DNA from: an uncultured Arachnia sp.
GTDB taxonomy: Bacteria; Actinomycetota; Actinomycetes; Propionibacteriales; Propionibacteriaceae
Direction of reading: 5' to 3'
Length of the DNA: 64,000 bases
Assembly (NCBI GenBank): GCA_947493705.1
Contig: CANLSH010000002.1
Coordinates: 1 to 64,000 of the forward strand
Shown: piece by piece, positions 24,824-33,622 of the stretch
How the letters are laid out: the number at the start of each line of letters is the position of its first letter
How positions within the stretch are numbered: the first letter of the stretch is position 1
The notes under the pieces: model-generated
Told to the model about the DNA's origin: nothing
Seen by the model: the letters and a program-made list of their open reading frames with translations, nothing else
The model's database searches: none
Translations under genes and position numbers: made by a program

Positions 24824-25738
24824 TCAGTCCGAGAACGCTTTCGCAAGCAAGATCATGCGTGTTCGGAAGTCATCGGAATCGGGGGCGTAAACCGCGGCCC
24901 AGACAGCATTGAGCACCAGCCTGACAAAGGTCCAGCGCCGGACTCTGTCCTCGTCGAGCCCCGCCACATCAGCGACCACTTCTGCGCGCATCCGGACGTG
25001 GTTGCGTACGGAATAGGCAGCCGCCGTTACCTCCGCCCTGTTCCACACGATGGGCGCGACGGCGTACGCCCACTCCCCAGCGACCGGCTTCGGGTCGATG
25101 GCGAGCCATTCGCCGCGATCGTGTTCAAGCGGCGCCAGCACGTTCATGTCGTGCAGATCTTCATGCACCAACCGAGCCGGCGGAGCATTCGCCACCAGCG
25201 CCTTCAGCTCATCGTTCGCTTGGTGTGTGAGACGTCGGGGCACGAGGACCGACGCCTGACTCAGCTGTTCCTCCCATCGGAGGGCCAAGTCCTCGACCGC
25301 GTCAAACTGCGGGGCCGGGGGCCGGTCCAGCTGCTGAAAGAGTTCCCCCAGCACTTCGCACGCTTGAAGGATCGGGGTATCGGTGAGCTGGCGGTCACCG
25401 TCGAGACGCTCCAACAACAGCGTCGACGTCGACGGGTCGGCCGCGAGCAGCCGGACCGCGCCGCGACCGTCCCACAGTTTCAAGGCGAGGTGCTCGTGAC
25501 GCGCCTCGGGATGCGGCCACGTCACCTTCAACACGGCAGGCTCTACTTCGCGGAGCACAGGGAGCACCAAAGCGTTCTCGCCATGCCAAGCATGCCCATC
25601 GAGCGTGAGATCCCAACGCTCGAGGTGCTCCTCCACAAGCGATGGAAGCTGCGCGAGCCAATCGTCGCCGTCAGGGTAACCGGCGGCATCAGCGGCGCGG
25701 CCAGCGATTGCCATGCGAAAAGCTTCCGGGATCATCAT
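24824..25738 (-). CDS. aminoglycoside phosphotransferase family, streptomycin 6-kinase-like
   Basis: A ~304-residue APH-fold kinase. The catalytic loop is HEDLHDMNVLA and the metal-binding motif is AIDPKPVAGEWAYAVAP, as in APH(6) streptomycin/hydroxyurea phosphotransferases. The N-terminus MIPEAFRMAIAGR also matches that group, so the start is set at 25738 or the neighbouring ATG 25735; the frame upstream to 25906 is unconserved. Chromosomal homologues often act on unknown metabolites, so resistance should not be assumed. It is the last gene of the low-density accessory stretch. Confidence 0.8.
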   Translation of the reverse strand: MMIPEAFRMAIAGRAADAAGYPDGDDWLAQLPSLVEEHLERWDLTLDGHAWHGENALVLPVLREVEPAVLKVTWPHPEARHEHLALKLWDGRGAVRLLAADPSTSTLLLERLDGDRQLTDTPILQACEVLGELFQQLDRPPAPQFDAVEDLALRWEEQLSQASVLVPRRLTHQANDELKALVANAPPARLVHEDLHDMNVLAPLEHDRGEWLAIDPKPVAGEWAYAVAPIVWNRAEVTAAAYSVRNHVRMRAEVVADVAGLDEDRVRRWTFVRLVLNAVWAAVYAPDSDDFRTRMILLAKAFSD

Positions 25739-26020
25739 CACAGCCAATGTAGGCCTTGCCGCCAAGGCGTATCCAAAACGCTGCTGGCCACCTGGGCTCA
25801 CATATTGGCTGGGAGGATCTGCAACAGTCCAACAGTGACGCAGCTCTGCGCGGGCGCGTTGAGAATGCGAGGCACTGCGGCGACCTATCGGCGCCCGCTT
25901 CGCCACCCCGGAGAACGGCTGTGAGTGTTTGCCCTCTCAGCAAACCAAATCTTGATCCCTGCTCGTAGGATGGGCAGGTCAACCGACTTTCACTCACGCA
26001 ACAACTTCAGGAGTCACGCA

Positions 26021-26986
26021 ATGTCCGAGAAGATCCACGACGTCATCATCGTCGGATCAGGACCCGCCGGCTACACGGCAGCCATCTACGCGGCACGCGC
26101 CGCGCTGGAGCCCGTCCTGTTTGAGGGGGCCCTGGACTCCGGTGGTGCACTCATGAACACCACTGAGGTGGAGAACTACCCCGGCTTCGCCCAAGGCATC
26201 ATGGGCCCGGACCTCATGCTGGAGATGCGCGCACAGGCGGAGCGTTTTGGCACGCAGATCATCACCGACGACGCCACCGAGCTGAAGCTTGAAGGCGCCG
26301 TCAAGGAAGTCACCGATTCCGACGGCACCGTCTGGAAGTCCCGGGCCGTCATCCTTGCCATGGGATCCGGCTACCGCAAGCTCGGCCTCCCGGACGAAGA
26401 GCGCCTCTCCGGCCGAGGGGTGTCCTGGTGCGCAACTTGCGATGGCGCATTCTTCCGCAACAATGAGATCGCCGTCGTGGGCGGCGGCGACTCCGCCATG
26501 GAGGAGGCCACCTTCCTGAGTCGTTTCGCCACCAAGGTCACGGTCATCCACCGTCGCGACGAACTGCGCGCCTCCGCCATCATGGCTGGCCGTGCCGAGC
26601 GCGATCCAAAGATCGATTTCGCCTGGAATTCTGCGGTCACAGGTATCCATGGCGACAACTCCGTCAAGGCTCTCACCCTCGAAGACACCGTGACCGGCGA
26701 AACGCGAGAGATGCCCGTGCAGGGACTGTTCATCGCCGTCGGGCACGATCCCCGCTCCGAGCTCATCAAGGATCAGGTGGAACTCGACGACGAGGGCTAT
26801 GTCCTCACCCAGCCCGATAGCACCGGTACGAACCTCGTGGGCGTCTACGCATGCGGCGATCTGGTGGACCACACCTACCGCCAAGCCATCACGGCGGCCG
26901 GCTCGGGCTGTGCTGCAGCGCTGGATGCCGAAAAGTATCTCGCGGCACTCGACGACGTGGCCCTGACGGCAGCCCCCACATCCTGA
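26021..26986 (+). CDS. trxB: thioredoxin-disulfide reductase
   Basis: The flavoenzyme passes electrons from NADPH to thioredoxin. The 321 residues show the FAD motif VIIVGSGPAGYTAAIYAARA, the redox-active centre SWCATCDGAFF, the NADPH motif AVVGGGDSAMEEA and the C-terminal YACGDLVDHTYRQAITAAGSG. ATG 26021 has AGGAG eight bases upstream. The gene heads a six-gene rightward run ending at the SURF1-like gene, converging with parAB, as trxBA do in other actinobacterial origin regions. Confidence 0.97.
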   Translation: MSEKIHDVIIVGSGPAGYTAAIYAARAALEPVLFEGALDSGGALMNTTEVENYPGFAQGIMGPDLMLEMRAQAERFGTQIITDDATELKLEGAVKEVTDSDGTVWKSRAVILAMGSGYRKLGLPDEERLSGRGVSWCATCDGAFFRNNEIAVVGGGDSAMEEATFLSRFATKVTVIHRRDELRASAIMAGRAERDPKIDFAWNSAVTGIHGDNSVKALTLEDTVTGETREMPVQGLFIAVGHDPRSELIKDQVELDDEGYVLTQPDSTGTNLVGVYACGDLVDHTYRQAITAAGSGCAAALDAEKYLAALDDVALTAAPTS

Positions 26987-27037
26987 CCGCAGGAACTACA
27001 CTGGCGAGGTTGAACAGCCTGAAGAAGGAGCGAGCCA

Positions 27038-27358
27038 ATGGCAGTGACAGATGTGAAGGAAGCCTCCTTCGCCGACGAGGTGCTCATGGCATCCGAACTC
27101 GTGGTGGTGGACTACTGGGCGGATTGGTGTGCTCCATGCAAGCAGCTCTCCCCCATCATTGACGAGCTGGCACGCACCTATGACGGCCAGGTGAAGTTCG
27201 TGAAGGTGGATACGAGCGCTGAGCCGGAACTCGCCGCTCAGCAGGGAATTCTCAGCCTTCCCACGCTGCAATTCTTCAAGGCGGGCAGGGTGGCGAAGTC
27301 ACTCTCGGGCGGAAAGTCCAAGAACGCCTTGAAGAAGGTCATCGACGAACTGCTCTGA
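27038..27358 (+). CDS. trxA: thioredoxin
   Basis: A 106-residue thioredoxin with active site WCAPC (residues ~31-35, instead of the more common WCGPC) and the cis-Pro loop SLPTLQFF. It reduces protein disulfides and is recharged by the upstream TrxB. GAAGGAG precedes the ATG. The next gene starts one base after its stop, which indicates cotranscription. Confidence 0.96.
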   Translation: MAVTDVKEASFADEVLMASELVVVDYWADWCAPCKQLSPIIDELARTYDGQVKFVKVDTSAEPELAAQQGILSLPTLQFFKAGRVAKSLSGGKSKNALKKVIDELL

Positions 27359-27359
27359 C

Positions 27360-28013
27360 ATGAGCGAGCCGCAAGATGAGCATCAAGTCACCGGGGACAG
27401 TGAGGATTCCTCGGTGGCGGCCGAGGACATGTGGCGAAACGTGCCCCGGCCAACCACCGAGGAGCTGTTGACTCCCTCGACACAAGGGGCCGATCCGCCC
27501 AGCATTCCCCGGGGAGTGAAGGTCATCGGAATCGTGATCGTGCTCGCCCTTCTATTCCTGTCGGTCTGGCTGGGGCTCAGTCTGGGCAGGTCCGGCTCGC
27601 CTGCGCCGGAACCCAGTCCCACCGTCGAGGAAGAGCTCTGGGAACTGGAACCACCAGTCACCATGGACGAATTCGTCAGGGGTGACGTCACCAGCACCCC
27701 CCGCGACGGCGACAATGACCGCGACATCGCGCGCGCGGACTACACGGACGGCACCGACCGCCTGATCCTGTTGCTGTCCCGGCCGGAGACCGATCTGGCC
27801 ACCTACCTTGAGGGCGCTCAAGTTTCCGGCGTTGAACCCGTGGAGGGTTCGGGCGGCATCAGCTGCGGTACCTCCACCATCTCCGCCGAGAATTCAATCC
27901 CTTTCTGCGCCCGCGTCGTGGATGACACGGCTATTGCCGTCGCTGGGCTCAGCGAACAGGACACATCCACACTCACTTCCTTGGTGGATTCCTTCTACGA
28001 GGAACTGCAGTGA
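27360..28013 (+). CDS. single-pass membrane protein of unknown function
   Basis: This 217-residue protein has a ~50-residue acidic cytoplasmic N-terminus, one membrane helix (VKVIGIVIVLALLFLSVWLGLSLG, residues ~53-76), a Pro-rich linker and a ~120-residue extracytoplasmic domain with two Cys (ISCGTST and PFCARV) that could form a disulfide. No known domain is recognised. It starts one base after trxA and overlaps the aminotransferase gene by four bases (GTGA). The trxA neighbour fits a protein with a disulfide, but no function is claimed. Confidence 0.7.
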   Translation: MSEPQDEHQVTGDSEDSSVAAEDMWRNVPRPTTEELLTPSTQGADPPSIPRGVKVIGIVIVLALLFLSVWLGLSLGRSGSPAPEPSPTVEEELWELEPPVTMDEFVRGDVTSTPRDGDNDRDIARADYTDGTDRLILLLSRPETDLATYLEGAQVSGVEPVEGSGGISCGTSTISAENSIPFCARVVDDTAIAVAGLSEQDTSTLTSLVDSFYEELQ

Positions 28014-29314
28014 CCGTTCCAACGCCTCGCCGGGACACCCGCCTCGACCGCTTCGTCGACAGCTACGCAGAACGCACCCACGGCATGAAGGTCTCAGCTG
28101 TTCGCGCCCTGTTCGCCGTCGCGAATCGGCCGGAAATCGTCTCCCTTGCCGGTGGCATGCCCAACATCAAAGACCTACCGCTGGGTGACATCGCCGATCA
28201 CATGGCTGAAATGATTCGCGCCAACGGCATGCAGGTCATGCAGTACGGCTCCGGTCAAGGGGAGCCCTGCATCCGCGAACAGATCTGCGACGTCATGGCG
28301 CTGGAGGGCGTGTCGGCCCACGCGGACGACGTGATGATCAGTGCTGGCTCACAGCAGGGTCTGGACCTAGTGACGCGCATCTTCTGCGACCCCAGCGATG
28401 TCGTACTGGCCGAATCACCCTCCTACGTGGGGGCCATTGGCACGTTTGCAAGCTACCAAGTGGAGGTGGTGCACGTTGCGAGCGACGAATCCGGTCTCAA
28501 CCCCGCCGCACTGCGGGAGACGGTCTCGCGCCTGCAAGCGGCCGGGAAGCGCATCAAATTTCTCTACACCATCCCCAACTACAGCAACCCCTCAGGGCTT
28601 ACGCAGCCATGGGAGCGCCGCGTCGAAGTGCTGCAGGTCTGCGCAGAGTTCGGCATCCTCGTGGTGGAGGACAATCCCTACGGTCTGCTCGCCCTTGACG
28701 CGGAGCCGGTGCCGGCGATGCGCTCGGTGGACACCGACGTCATCTACCTCGGCTCCTTCTCCAAGACGTTCGCTCCCGGTTTTCGAATCGGCTGGGTGTT
28801 GGCTCCGCACGCTGTCAGAGAAAAATTGGTGCTGGCGCAGGAATCAGCCACTCTCTGCCCTCCCGTTTTCAGCCAGTTCGCCATCTCCAACTACCTCGAC
28901 ACCTCAGATTGGAAAGAGCAGATCCTCAGCTTTCGCGCCATGTACCGTGAACGGCGCGACGCCATGCTGACTGCGCTGAGGGACCACATGCCGGCCGGGA
29001 CCTCATGGACACATCCCATAGGCGGGTTCTTCGTGTGGGTGACGCTCCCAGAGGGCATGGACTCCCAAGCCATGCTTCCACGCGGGGTGGAGCATCGCGT
29101 TGCTTTCGTTCCCGGCGCCGCGTTCTATGCCGATGGCCAGGGAAGCCAGAACGTGCGGCTGTCATACTGCTTTCCCACGGCAGAGCGCATCGTCACGGGT
29201 GTGGAACGGTTCTCCGAAGTGGTGCGCAACGAGATCGAGATGCTCAACATCTTCGGGGTCAAAGCTCCCGCGCGTCATCCACCGGCACCAGGGCCCGGAG
29301 CCGACATCTCCTGA
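28010..29314 (+). CDS. PLP-dependent class I/II aminotransferase (LysN/ARO8-like)
   Basis: The 434-residue fold-type I aminotransferase is closest to 2-aminoadipate transaminase/MocR-type C-domain enzymes. Landmarks are SLAGGMPNIKDLP, QYGSGQGEPCIREQI, the PLP-phosphate site AGSQQGLDLVTRIF, YTIPNYSNPSG, the aspartate-containing VVEDNPYG and the PLP lysine in YLGSFSKTFAPGFRIGW. GTG 28010 overlaps the previous stop. It lies between a membrane protein and a D-Ala ligase gene, so a role in amino-acid supply for the wall is possible but unproven. Confidence 0.9.
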   Translation: MTVPTPRRDTRLDRFVDSYAERTHGMKVSAVRALFAVANRPEIVSLAGGMPNIKDLPLGDIADHMAEMIRANGMQVMQYGSGQGEPCIREQICDVMALEGVSAHADDVMISAGSQQGLDLVTRIFCDPSDVVLAESPSYVGAIGTFASYQVEVVHVASDESGLNPAALRETVSRLQAAGKRIKFLYTIPNYSNPSGLTQPWERRVEVLQVCAEFGILVVEDNPYGLLALDAEPVPAMRSVDTDVIYLGSFSKTFAPGFRIGWVLAPHAVREKLVLAQESATLCPPVFSQFAISNYLDTSDWKEQILSFRAMYRERRDAMLTALRDHMPAGTSWTHPIGGFFVWVTLPEGMDSQAMLPRGVEHRVAFVPGAAFYADGQGSQNVRLSYCFPTAERIVTGVERFSEVVRNEIEMLNIFGVKAPARHPPAPGPGADIS

Positions 29315-29347
29315 TCCACAACCCTTCTGACAAGGACTGATGCTTCA

Positions 29348-30286
29348 ATGACCGTCATCGTGATCTCCGGTGGCCTGAGCCATGAGCGCGACATCTCGCT
29401 CCGCTCCGGAAGACGTGTGACCCAAGCCCTGCGTCAGGTGGGCCATACCGTCGTCGAGTCCGACGTCGGCACGGAACTCGTGCCGATGTTGCAGTCCACG
29501 CCTGATCCGGTTGTTGTGCCCATGCTGCACGGCGGCATGGGTGAGGACGGCGCTCTGCGGGAGGTGCTCGGTCTCCTCGGAATACCTTTTGTGGGCGCTG
29601 GGGGTTCGGCCTCACGGCTGGCTTTCGACAAGGCGATCGCCACCAAGGTCGTGGCCAACGCCGGCCTCGGAGTCACCGACCAAGTGGCCCTGCCCCACGA
29701 CATCTTCAGAGAGCTGGGCGCCGCAGCGCTCATGCAGGCGCTGGGAGAAAGACTGGGCTACCCCCTCATGGTGAAGCCATCGCGATCCGGATCCGCGCTC
29801 GGGGCGCTGATGGTCTCTGATCAGGAGGCGCTTGCCACAGCCATGGTGGGCGCCTACGCCTATGGACCGGTCGCCATCGTGGAGCAGTTCATCACGGGCA
29901 CTGAGCTGGCTGTCACAGTGCTCGAGACGGAGAACGGTTTGCAGACGCTACCCCCCGTCGAAATCCGTCCCACCTCTGGCATCTACGACTACGAGGCGCG
30001 CTACACAGCAGGATCAACACGTTTCGTGACGCCCGCGGAACTCCCGGCCGAGGCGCTCCAAGCCGCACAAGATCTGGCGCTGGCCTCCCATGAGGCGTTG
30101 GGTCTCAGGCACCTGTCCCGTGTGGACATGGTGGTCACCAGCGAAGGACAACCGATTTTCCTGGAGGCGAACGTGGCTCCCGGTATGACCGAAACATCAC
30201 TTTCACCCCTGGCGTTCGAGGCGGCCGACATGGATCTCGGCGGCGTTTTTACATCACTGATTGACCGGGCACGCGGTGAGCGATGA
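29348..30286 (+). CDS. ddl: D-alanine--D-alanine ligase family protein
   Basis: The 312-residue ATP-grasp ligase has the N-terminal VISGGLSHERDISLRSG, LHGGMGEDGALREVLGLLGIPFVGAGG, the ATP-site MVKPSRSGSALGALMV and the metal-binding C-terminal EANVAPGMTETSL. It joins D-alanines for peptidoglycan. It is slightly shorter than typical Ddl (~340-370), so a related dipeptide ligase cannot be excluded. AAGGA lies about 11 bases before the ATG. It overlaps the SURF1-like gene by four bases. Confidence 0.86.
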   Translation: MTVIVISGGLSHERDISLRSGRRVTQALRQVGHTVVESDVGTELVPMLQSTPDPVVVPMLHGGMGEDGALREVLGLLGIPFVGAGGSASRLAFDKAIATKVVANAGLGVTDQVALPHDIFRELGAAALMQALGERLGYPLMVKPSRSGSALGALMVSDQEALATAMVGAYAYGPVAIVEQFITGTELAVTVLETENGLQTLPPVEIRPTSGIYDYEARYTAGSTRFVTPAELPAEALQAAQDLALASHEALGLRHLSRVDMVVTSEGQPIFLEANVAPGMTETSLSPLAFEAADMDLGGVFTSLIDRARGER

Positions 30287-31026
30287 GCCTGCGCCTGCGT
30301 CGTGTCATCACCATCACCATCGGAGTCCTGGTGGCCGTGGTGATGCTGGTGCTGGGAGTGTGGCAGATGTCCAGCTTCCAGCGTTCAGTTGTCGACATCG
30401 CCGAGGAGCGAGCGTCCCAAACGCCTGTCATGCTTGCCGACAATATTCGCGCGGATGGCATCATCGAAGACATCTACGGGCGGCGGGTGGAGCTCTCGGG
30501 GCAAGTGGTTCCTGATGTGAAAGTGCTCGTCGGCTCGCAATGGCCCATGCGGGTGGCCGTTCCTTTCGAAATGACCGACGGTCAGATTGTGCCGCTCGTG
30601 GTGGGACTCACGAATGAACCCGTAGACGTCACCACGACCGGCGACATGGACATCGAAGGCATTTTCACAGCGGGTGACGTCGACGAGGATCTGACTCCCC
30701 CGTCAGATGCGCCAGCTGGTTCCATCCCGACACTGAGGTTGCAGGAGCTGGTGCAGGAGTGGCCGCAACCCATGATTGCAGGTTATGTCACGCTCGACGC
30801 CGACGGCGCCGCCCGCTTCGGCCTCGATCCCGCGTCCGCAGCACTCCCCGAAGCGCAGGGTACTTCCATGCACCAGGGGTACGCCCTGCAGTGGTGGGTG
30901 TTCGCGGCAGCGGCTATTGCGTTCAGCATCGTCATCGCGCGTGGGCTGAAACCCAGTGAGGGACATGCCCCTGATGGCTTCAATGCCACGCCAGGGCCGA
31001 GAGTTTCCGGGTTGGGGAAGCGCTGA
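30283..31026 (+). CDS. SURF1 family cytochrome oxidase biogenesis protein
   Basis: A 247-residue protein with two membrane helices at the ends (residues ~8-28 and ~204-224) and a large external loop, the SURF1 topology. The C-terminal helix begins with the family signature YALQWWVFAAAAIAFS, and the N-terminal helix ends with LGVWQ. SURF1 assists haem delivery or assembly of cytochrome c oxidase. It is the last gene of the trxB operon. It converges with the DUF3817 gene. Confidence 0.85.
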   Translation: MSLRLRRVITITIGVLVAVVMLVLGVWQMSSFQRSVVDIAEERASQTPVMLADNIRADGIIEDIYGRRVELSGQVVPDVKVLVGSQWPMRVAVPFEMTDGQIVPLVVGLTNEPVDVTTTGDMDIEGIFTAGDVDEDLTPPSDAPAGSIPTLRLQELVQEWPQPMIAGYVTLDADGAARFGLDPASAALPEAQGTSMHQGYALQWWVFAAAAIAFSIVIARGLKPSEGHAPDGFNATPGPRVSGLGKR

Positions 31027-31192
31027 TCATTGCTGTTCTCGGCGAGGACTTGGCCGGGCGGGATGAGATGGTGTCACTGCATCTGGTGCGTGTACTGGAT
31101 GTCCATATCCAGATGCAGGGGCGCCAGATCGCCTGATCCGGTGCGCGGCTGCCAAGACATAATTGATCAGTGGTTCCCAGTGTGTAGAACGT

Positions 31193-31588
31193 CTAGACGT
31201 TGGGTTCGGCAGCAGTCTCGGATGCTCTCTCGGCAGCTGCCAACCGCGCTCTGACATCTTTGGTGGCATAGTGCTCGGCCACGAAAGACAACATGGGAAC
31301 GGTTCCCGCAGCCATGATCATCAACACCCATTTGATGGACCAGCCGACTCGACGGCTCAGGTCGTAGGCAGTGATCAGAAGAATCATGTAAAGCCAACCG
31401 TGCGGGACACCAGTCCACACCACAACGCGATCATCGCCAGCCAAGTACTTCAGTGGCAGCCCCACCAGTACCAGTACCGCCAACAGCACTCCCACCACCC
31501 AGGCCATGACTCGGTAACGCGTGAGTGCCGCCTTGGTGGACGAGATGTCCTCTATATCGATGTGCTGGGCACTTGCAGATTCTGACAC
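31193..31588 (-). CDS. DUF3817 integral membrane protein
   Basis: The 131-residue protein has three to four membrane segments and the DUF3817 signature GVPHGWLYMILLITAYDLSRRVGW. Family members occur widely in actinobacteria and function is unknown. It reads leftwards, about 110 bp downstream of parB in an AT-rich spacer that probably holds its own promoter. Its stop lies in the 14-bp perfect palindrome AACGTCTAGACGTT (31188-31201). Confidence 0.82.
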   Translation of the reverse strand: MSESASAQHIDIEDISSTKAALTRYRVMAWVVGVLLAVLVLVGLPLKYLAGDDRVVVWTGVPHGWLYMILLITAYDLSRRVGWSIKWVLMIMAAGTVPMLSFVAEHYATKDVRARLAAAERASETAAEPNV

Positions 31589-31697
31589 CGGACCAGCCTA
31601 CCTCTCACCATTTCGCAAGCATGGCGGCATAGTCGCCTGGACAGTGCGTTGCTAAACCTATTTGTCGCTACATCGTTTTCATGCTTTAATGCTTCAG

Positions 31698-32606
31698 CTA
31701 TAATGATCTCTGATCGATAACCGCGAGAATTCTCTCCAGGTCCTCGTCGGAGGCGAACTCAATGACAATCTTTCCTTTGTCCCGCCCGATGTCCACCTTG
31801 ACGCGTGTATCGAAGTGGTCGCTCAGCGATTGGCCCAGCCCAGCTTCCCGCTCGCTGGGCATCCGAGGTCCACGTGCAGTCTTGGTTCCAGAGCTGCGCC
31901 CCTCCCCCATCGCCACAATCTCCTCGGTGCTTCTCACCGATAGTCCCTCGGCGATGATGCGCTCCGCCAGCAATTCCTGTGAGCGAGGATCCCCGAGTCC
32001 CAGCAGGGCCCGCGCATGACCGGCTGACAGAACTCCTGCCGCCACCTTCTGCTGCACCCCAGGTGGCAGATTCAGCAGGCGGAGCGTGTTCGAGATCTGT
32101 GGTCGGCTCCGATGAATGCGTCGCCCCAGCTCCTCCTTCGTGCAATCAAAATCATCCAACAGTTGTTGATAGGCGCTGGCCTCCTCCAATGGGTTGAGGT
32201 TTGCGCGGTGCAGGTTTTCCAGTAGCGCGTCACGGAGAAGTGAGTCGTCATCGGTGGCTCGCACAATCGCGGGGATGGACTCCTTTCCGGCGCGCTGACT
32301 CGCACGGTAACGTCGCTCCCCCATCACCAACTCGAACCTGTTGCGACCCACTTCCCGCACCACGACTGGCTGCAATACACCGAACTCGGCGATGGAAGCG
32401 CTCAACTCCTCCAGTTCGTCCTCGTCGAAGCTCGTTCTGGGCTGTCGGGAGTTGGGTTTCACGTGTTCGAGCGGCAGCTCAGCGAAGTACGAGCCATCTT
32501 TGAGTGGCACAGACCTTCCATCGCTGTCCGTGGCGTCATCCGTGCGCGCGAATAGGTCGCCCAGGCCCCGGCCCAGACCACTGTGTTGCTTCGGTACCGC
32601 CATCAT
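31698..32606 (-). CDS. parB: chromosome partitioning protein ParB
   Basis: The CTP-dependent clamp loads at parS and organises the origin. The 302 residues include the ParB N-terminal domain with the box II motif GERRYRA (VMGERRYRASQRAGK), box I-like LLENLHRANLNPLEEA, the HTH (SRPQISNTLRLLNLPP) and the C-terminal dimer domain. The ATG at 32606 overlaps the parA stop (ATGA) and follows GGAGGAG. Two parS sites lie nearby. Confidence 0.97.
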   Translation of the reverse strand: MMAVPKQHSGLGRGLGDLFARTDDATDSDGRSVPLKDGSYFAELPLEHVKPNSRQPRTSFDEDELEELSASIAEFGVLQPVVVREVGRNRFELVMGERRYRASQRAGKESIPAIVRATDDDSLLRDALLENLHRANLNPLEEASAYQQLLDDFDCTKEELGRRIHRSRPQISNTLRLLNLPPGVQQKVAAGVLSAGHARALLGLGDPRSQELLAERIIAEGLSVRSTEEIVAMGEGRSSGTKTARGPRMPSEREAGLGQSLSDHFDTRVKVDIGRDKGKIVIEFASDEDLERILAVIDQRSL

Positions 32607-33622
32607 TTCTCCTCCTGCACAACTGCAGCCAGGGCAATTTGCTCGGCTGCCTTCACATATGCCACTGCCCCGGATGATTTCGGCTGATACGTCAGCACGG
32701 TCTGACCATAGCTGGGGGCTTCTGCAATGCGGACAGATCGCGGTATTTCAACATCCAGCGTTTGCTGTGCAAAGTGTTGACGGACTTCTCCGGCCACCTC
32801 CCGTGACAGGTTGTTGCGTGCGTCGAACATGGTCAGGACCACCGTTGTGAGTTCCAGAGCGTCATTGAGGTTGCCTTTGACCTTGTTGATCGTGCGCACC
32901 AACTGCGAGACACCCTCGAGTGCGTAGTACTCGCACTGAATCGGAACCATAATCTCTGTCGCCGCAACCAGGGCGTTCAACGTGAGTAGCCCGAGCGATG
33001 GGGGACAGTCGATGAGCACGTAATCAACAGCGGAACTTTCCACGTAGGCAACCAGGGCCCGTTTCATTCGTGTCTCCCGGCCGGACTCATTGACGAGCTC
33101 CAACTCAGCAGTCGCCAGATTGATCGCTGCTGGAAGAACGTGGAGGTTGGGCGTATGGGGGGAGCGTTGTACCAGGTCAGCGATCTTTGCCTCATCCAGC
33201 AGAACTTCGTACGTTCCTTGGGTGCCGGACCCATGCTCCACACCCAGTGCCGTCGACGCATTCCCCTGCGGGTCTGCGTCCACCACGAGTACGTTGAGGC
33301 CCCCGAACGCGAGCGCGGCAGCGATATTTACCGCTGTTGTTGTCTTTCCCACCCCGCCCTTCTGGTTGGCGACCACAATAATTCGTGGTGCGGCGGGGCG
33401 GGGGAGGGACAGAGCTGGCGAGCTTGGTTGACGATCATCTCCACCGTTTACTTCAGATTCGGTGGACCAGTCGTCCTCCGGCCGATCGAAAGCCGCTCTC
33501 CGGGGTCCTGAAGGTAGCTGTATTCCCGTTTCACGTGAAACGCGCAGGGATCCCTGCTTGGAGTGCTCCTCATCGCTGACGTCAGCGCGGTCGTGGCGAG
33601 ACTTGCGAAAAAACAGTGCCAT
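32603..33622 (-). CDS. parA: chromosome partitioning ATPase ParA (Soj)
   Basis: A 339-residue deviant Walker-A ATPase: IVVANQKGGVGKTTTAVNIA, the switch DADPQGNASTALG and the Walker B region LIDCPPSLGLLTLNAL. A ~90-residue variable N-terminus precedes the ATPase domain. A parS sequence lies inside this tail-coding part and is read as VSRET. Start 33622 (MALFFRKS) is chosen over 33727 because the upstream residues look like non-coding translation. parA and parB form one operon. Confidence 0.95.
   Translation of the reverse strand: MALFFRKSRHDRADVSDEEHSKQGSLRVSRETGIQLPSGPRRAAFDRPEDDWSTESEVNGGDDRQPSSPALSLPRPAAPRIIVVANQKGGVGKTTTAVNIAAALAFGGLNVLVVDADPQGNASTALGVEHGSGTQGTYEVLLDEAKIADLVQRSPHTPNLHVLPAAINLATAELELVNESGRETRMKRALVAYVESSAVDYVLIDCPPSLGLLTLNALVAATEIMVPIQCEYYALEGVSQLVRTINKVKGNLNDALELTTVVLTMFDARNNLSREVAGEVRQHFAQQTLDVEIPRSVRIAEAPSYGQTVLTYQPKSSGAVAYVKAAEQIALAAVVQEEK
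33527..33542. promoter_or_regulatory. parS centromere site 1 (inside parA)
   Basis: CGTTTCACGTGAAACG contains the 14-bp core GTTTCACGTGAAAC of the universal parS site (consensus TGTTTCACGTGAAACA), with C/G at the outermost pair. It lies in the 5' part of parA. Confidence 0.95.
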
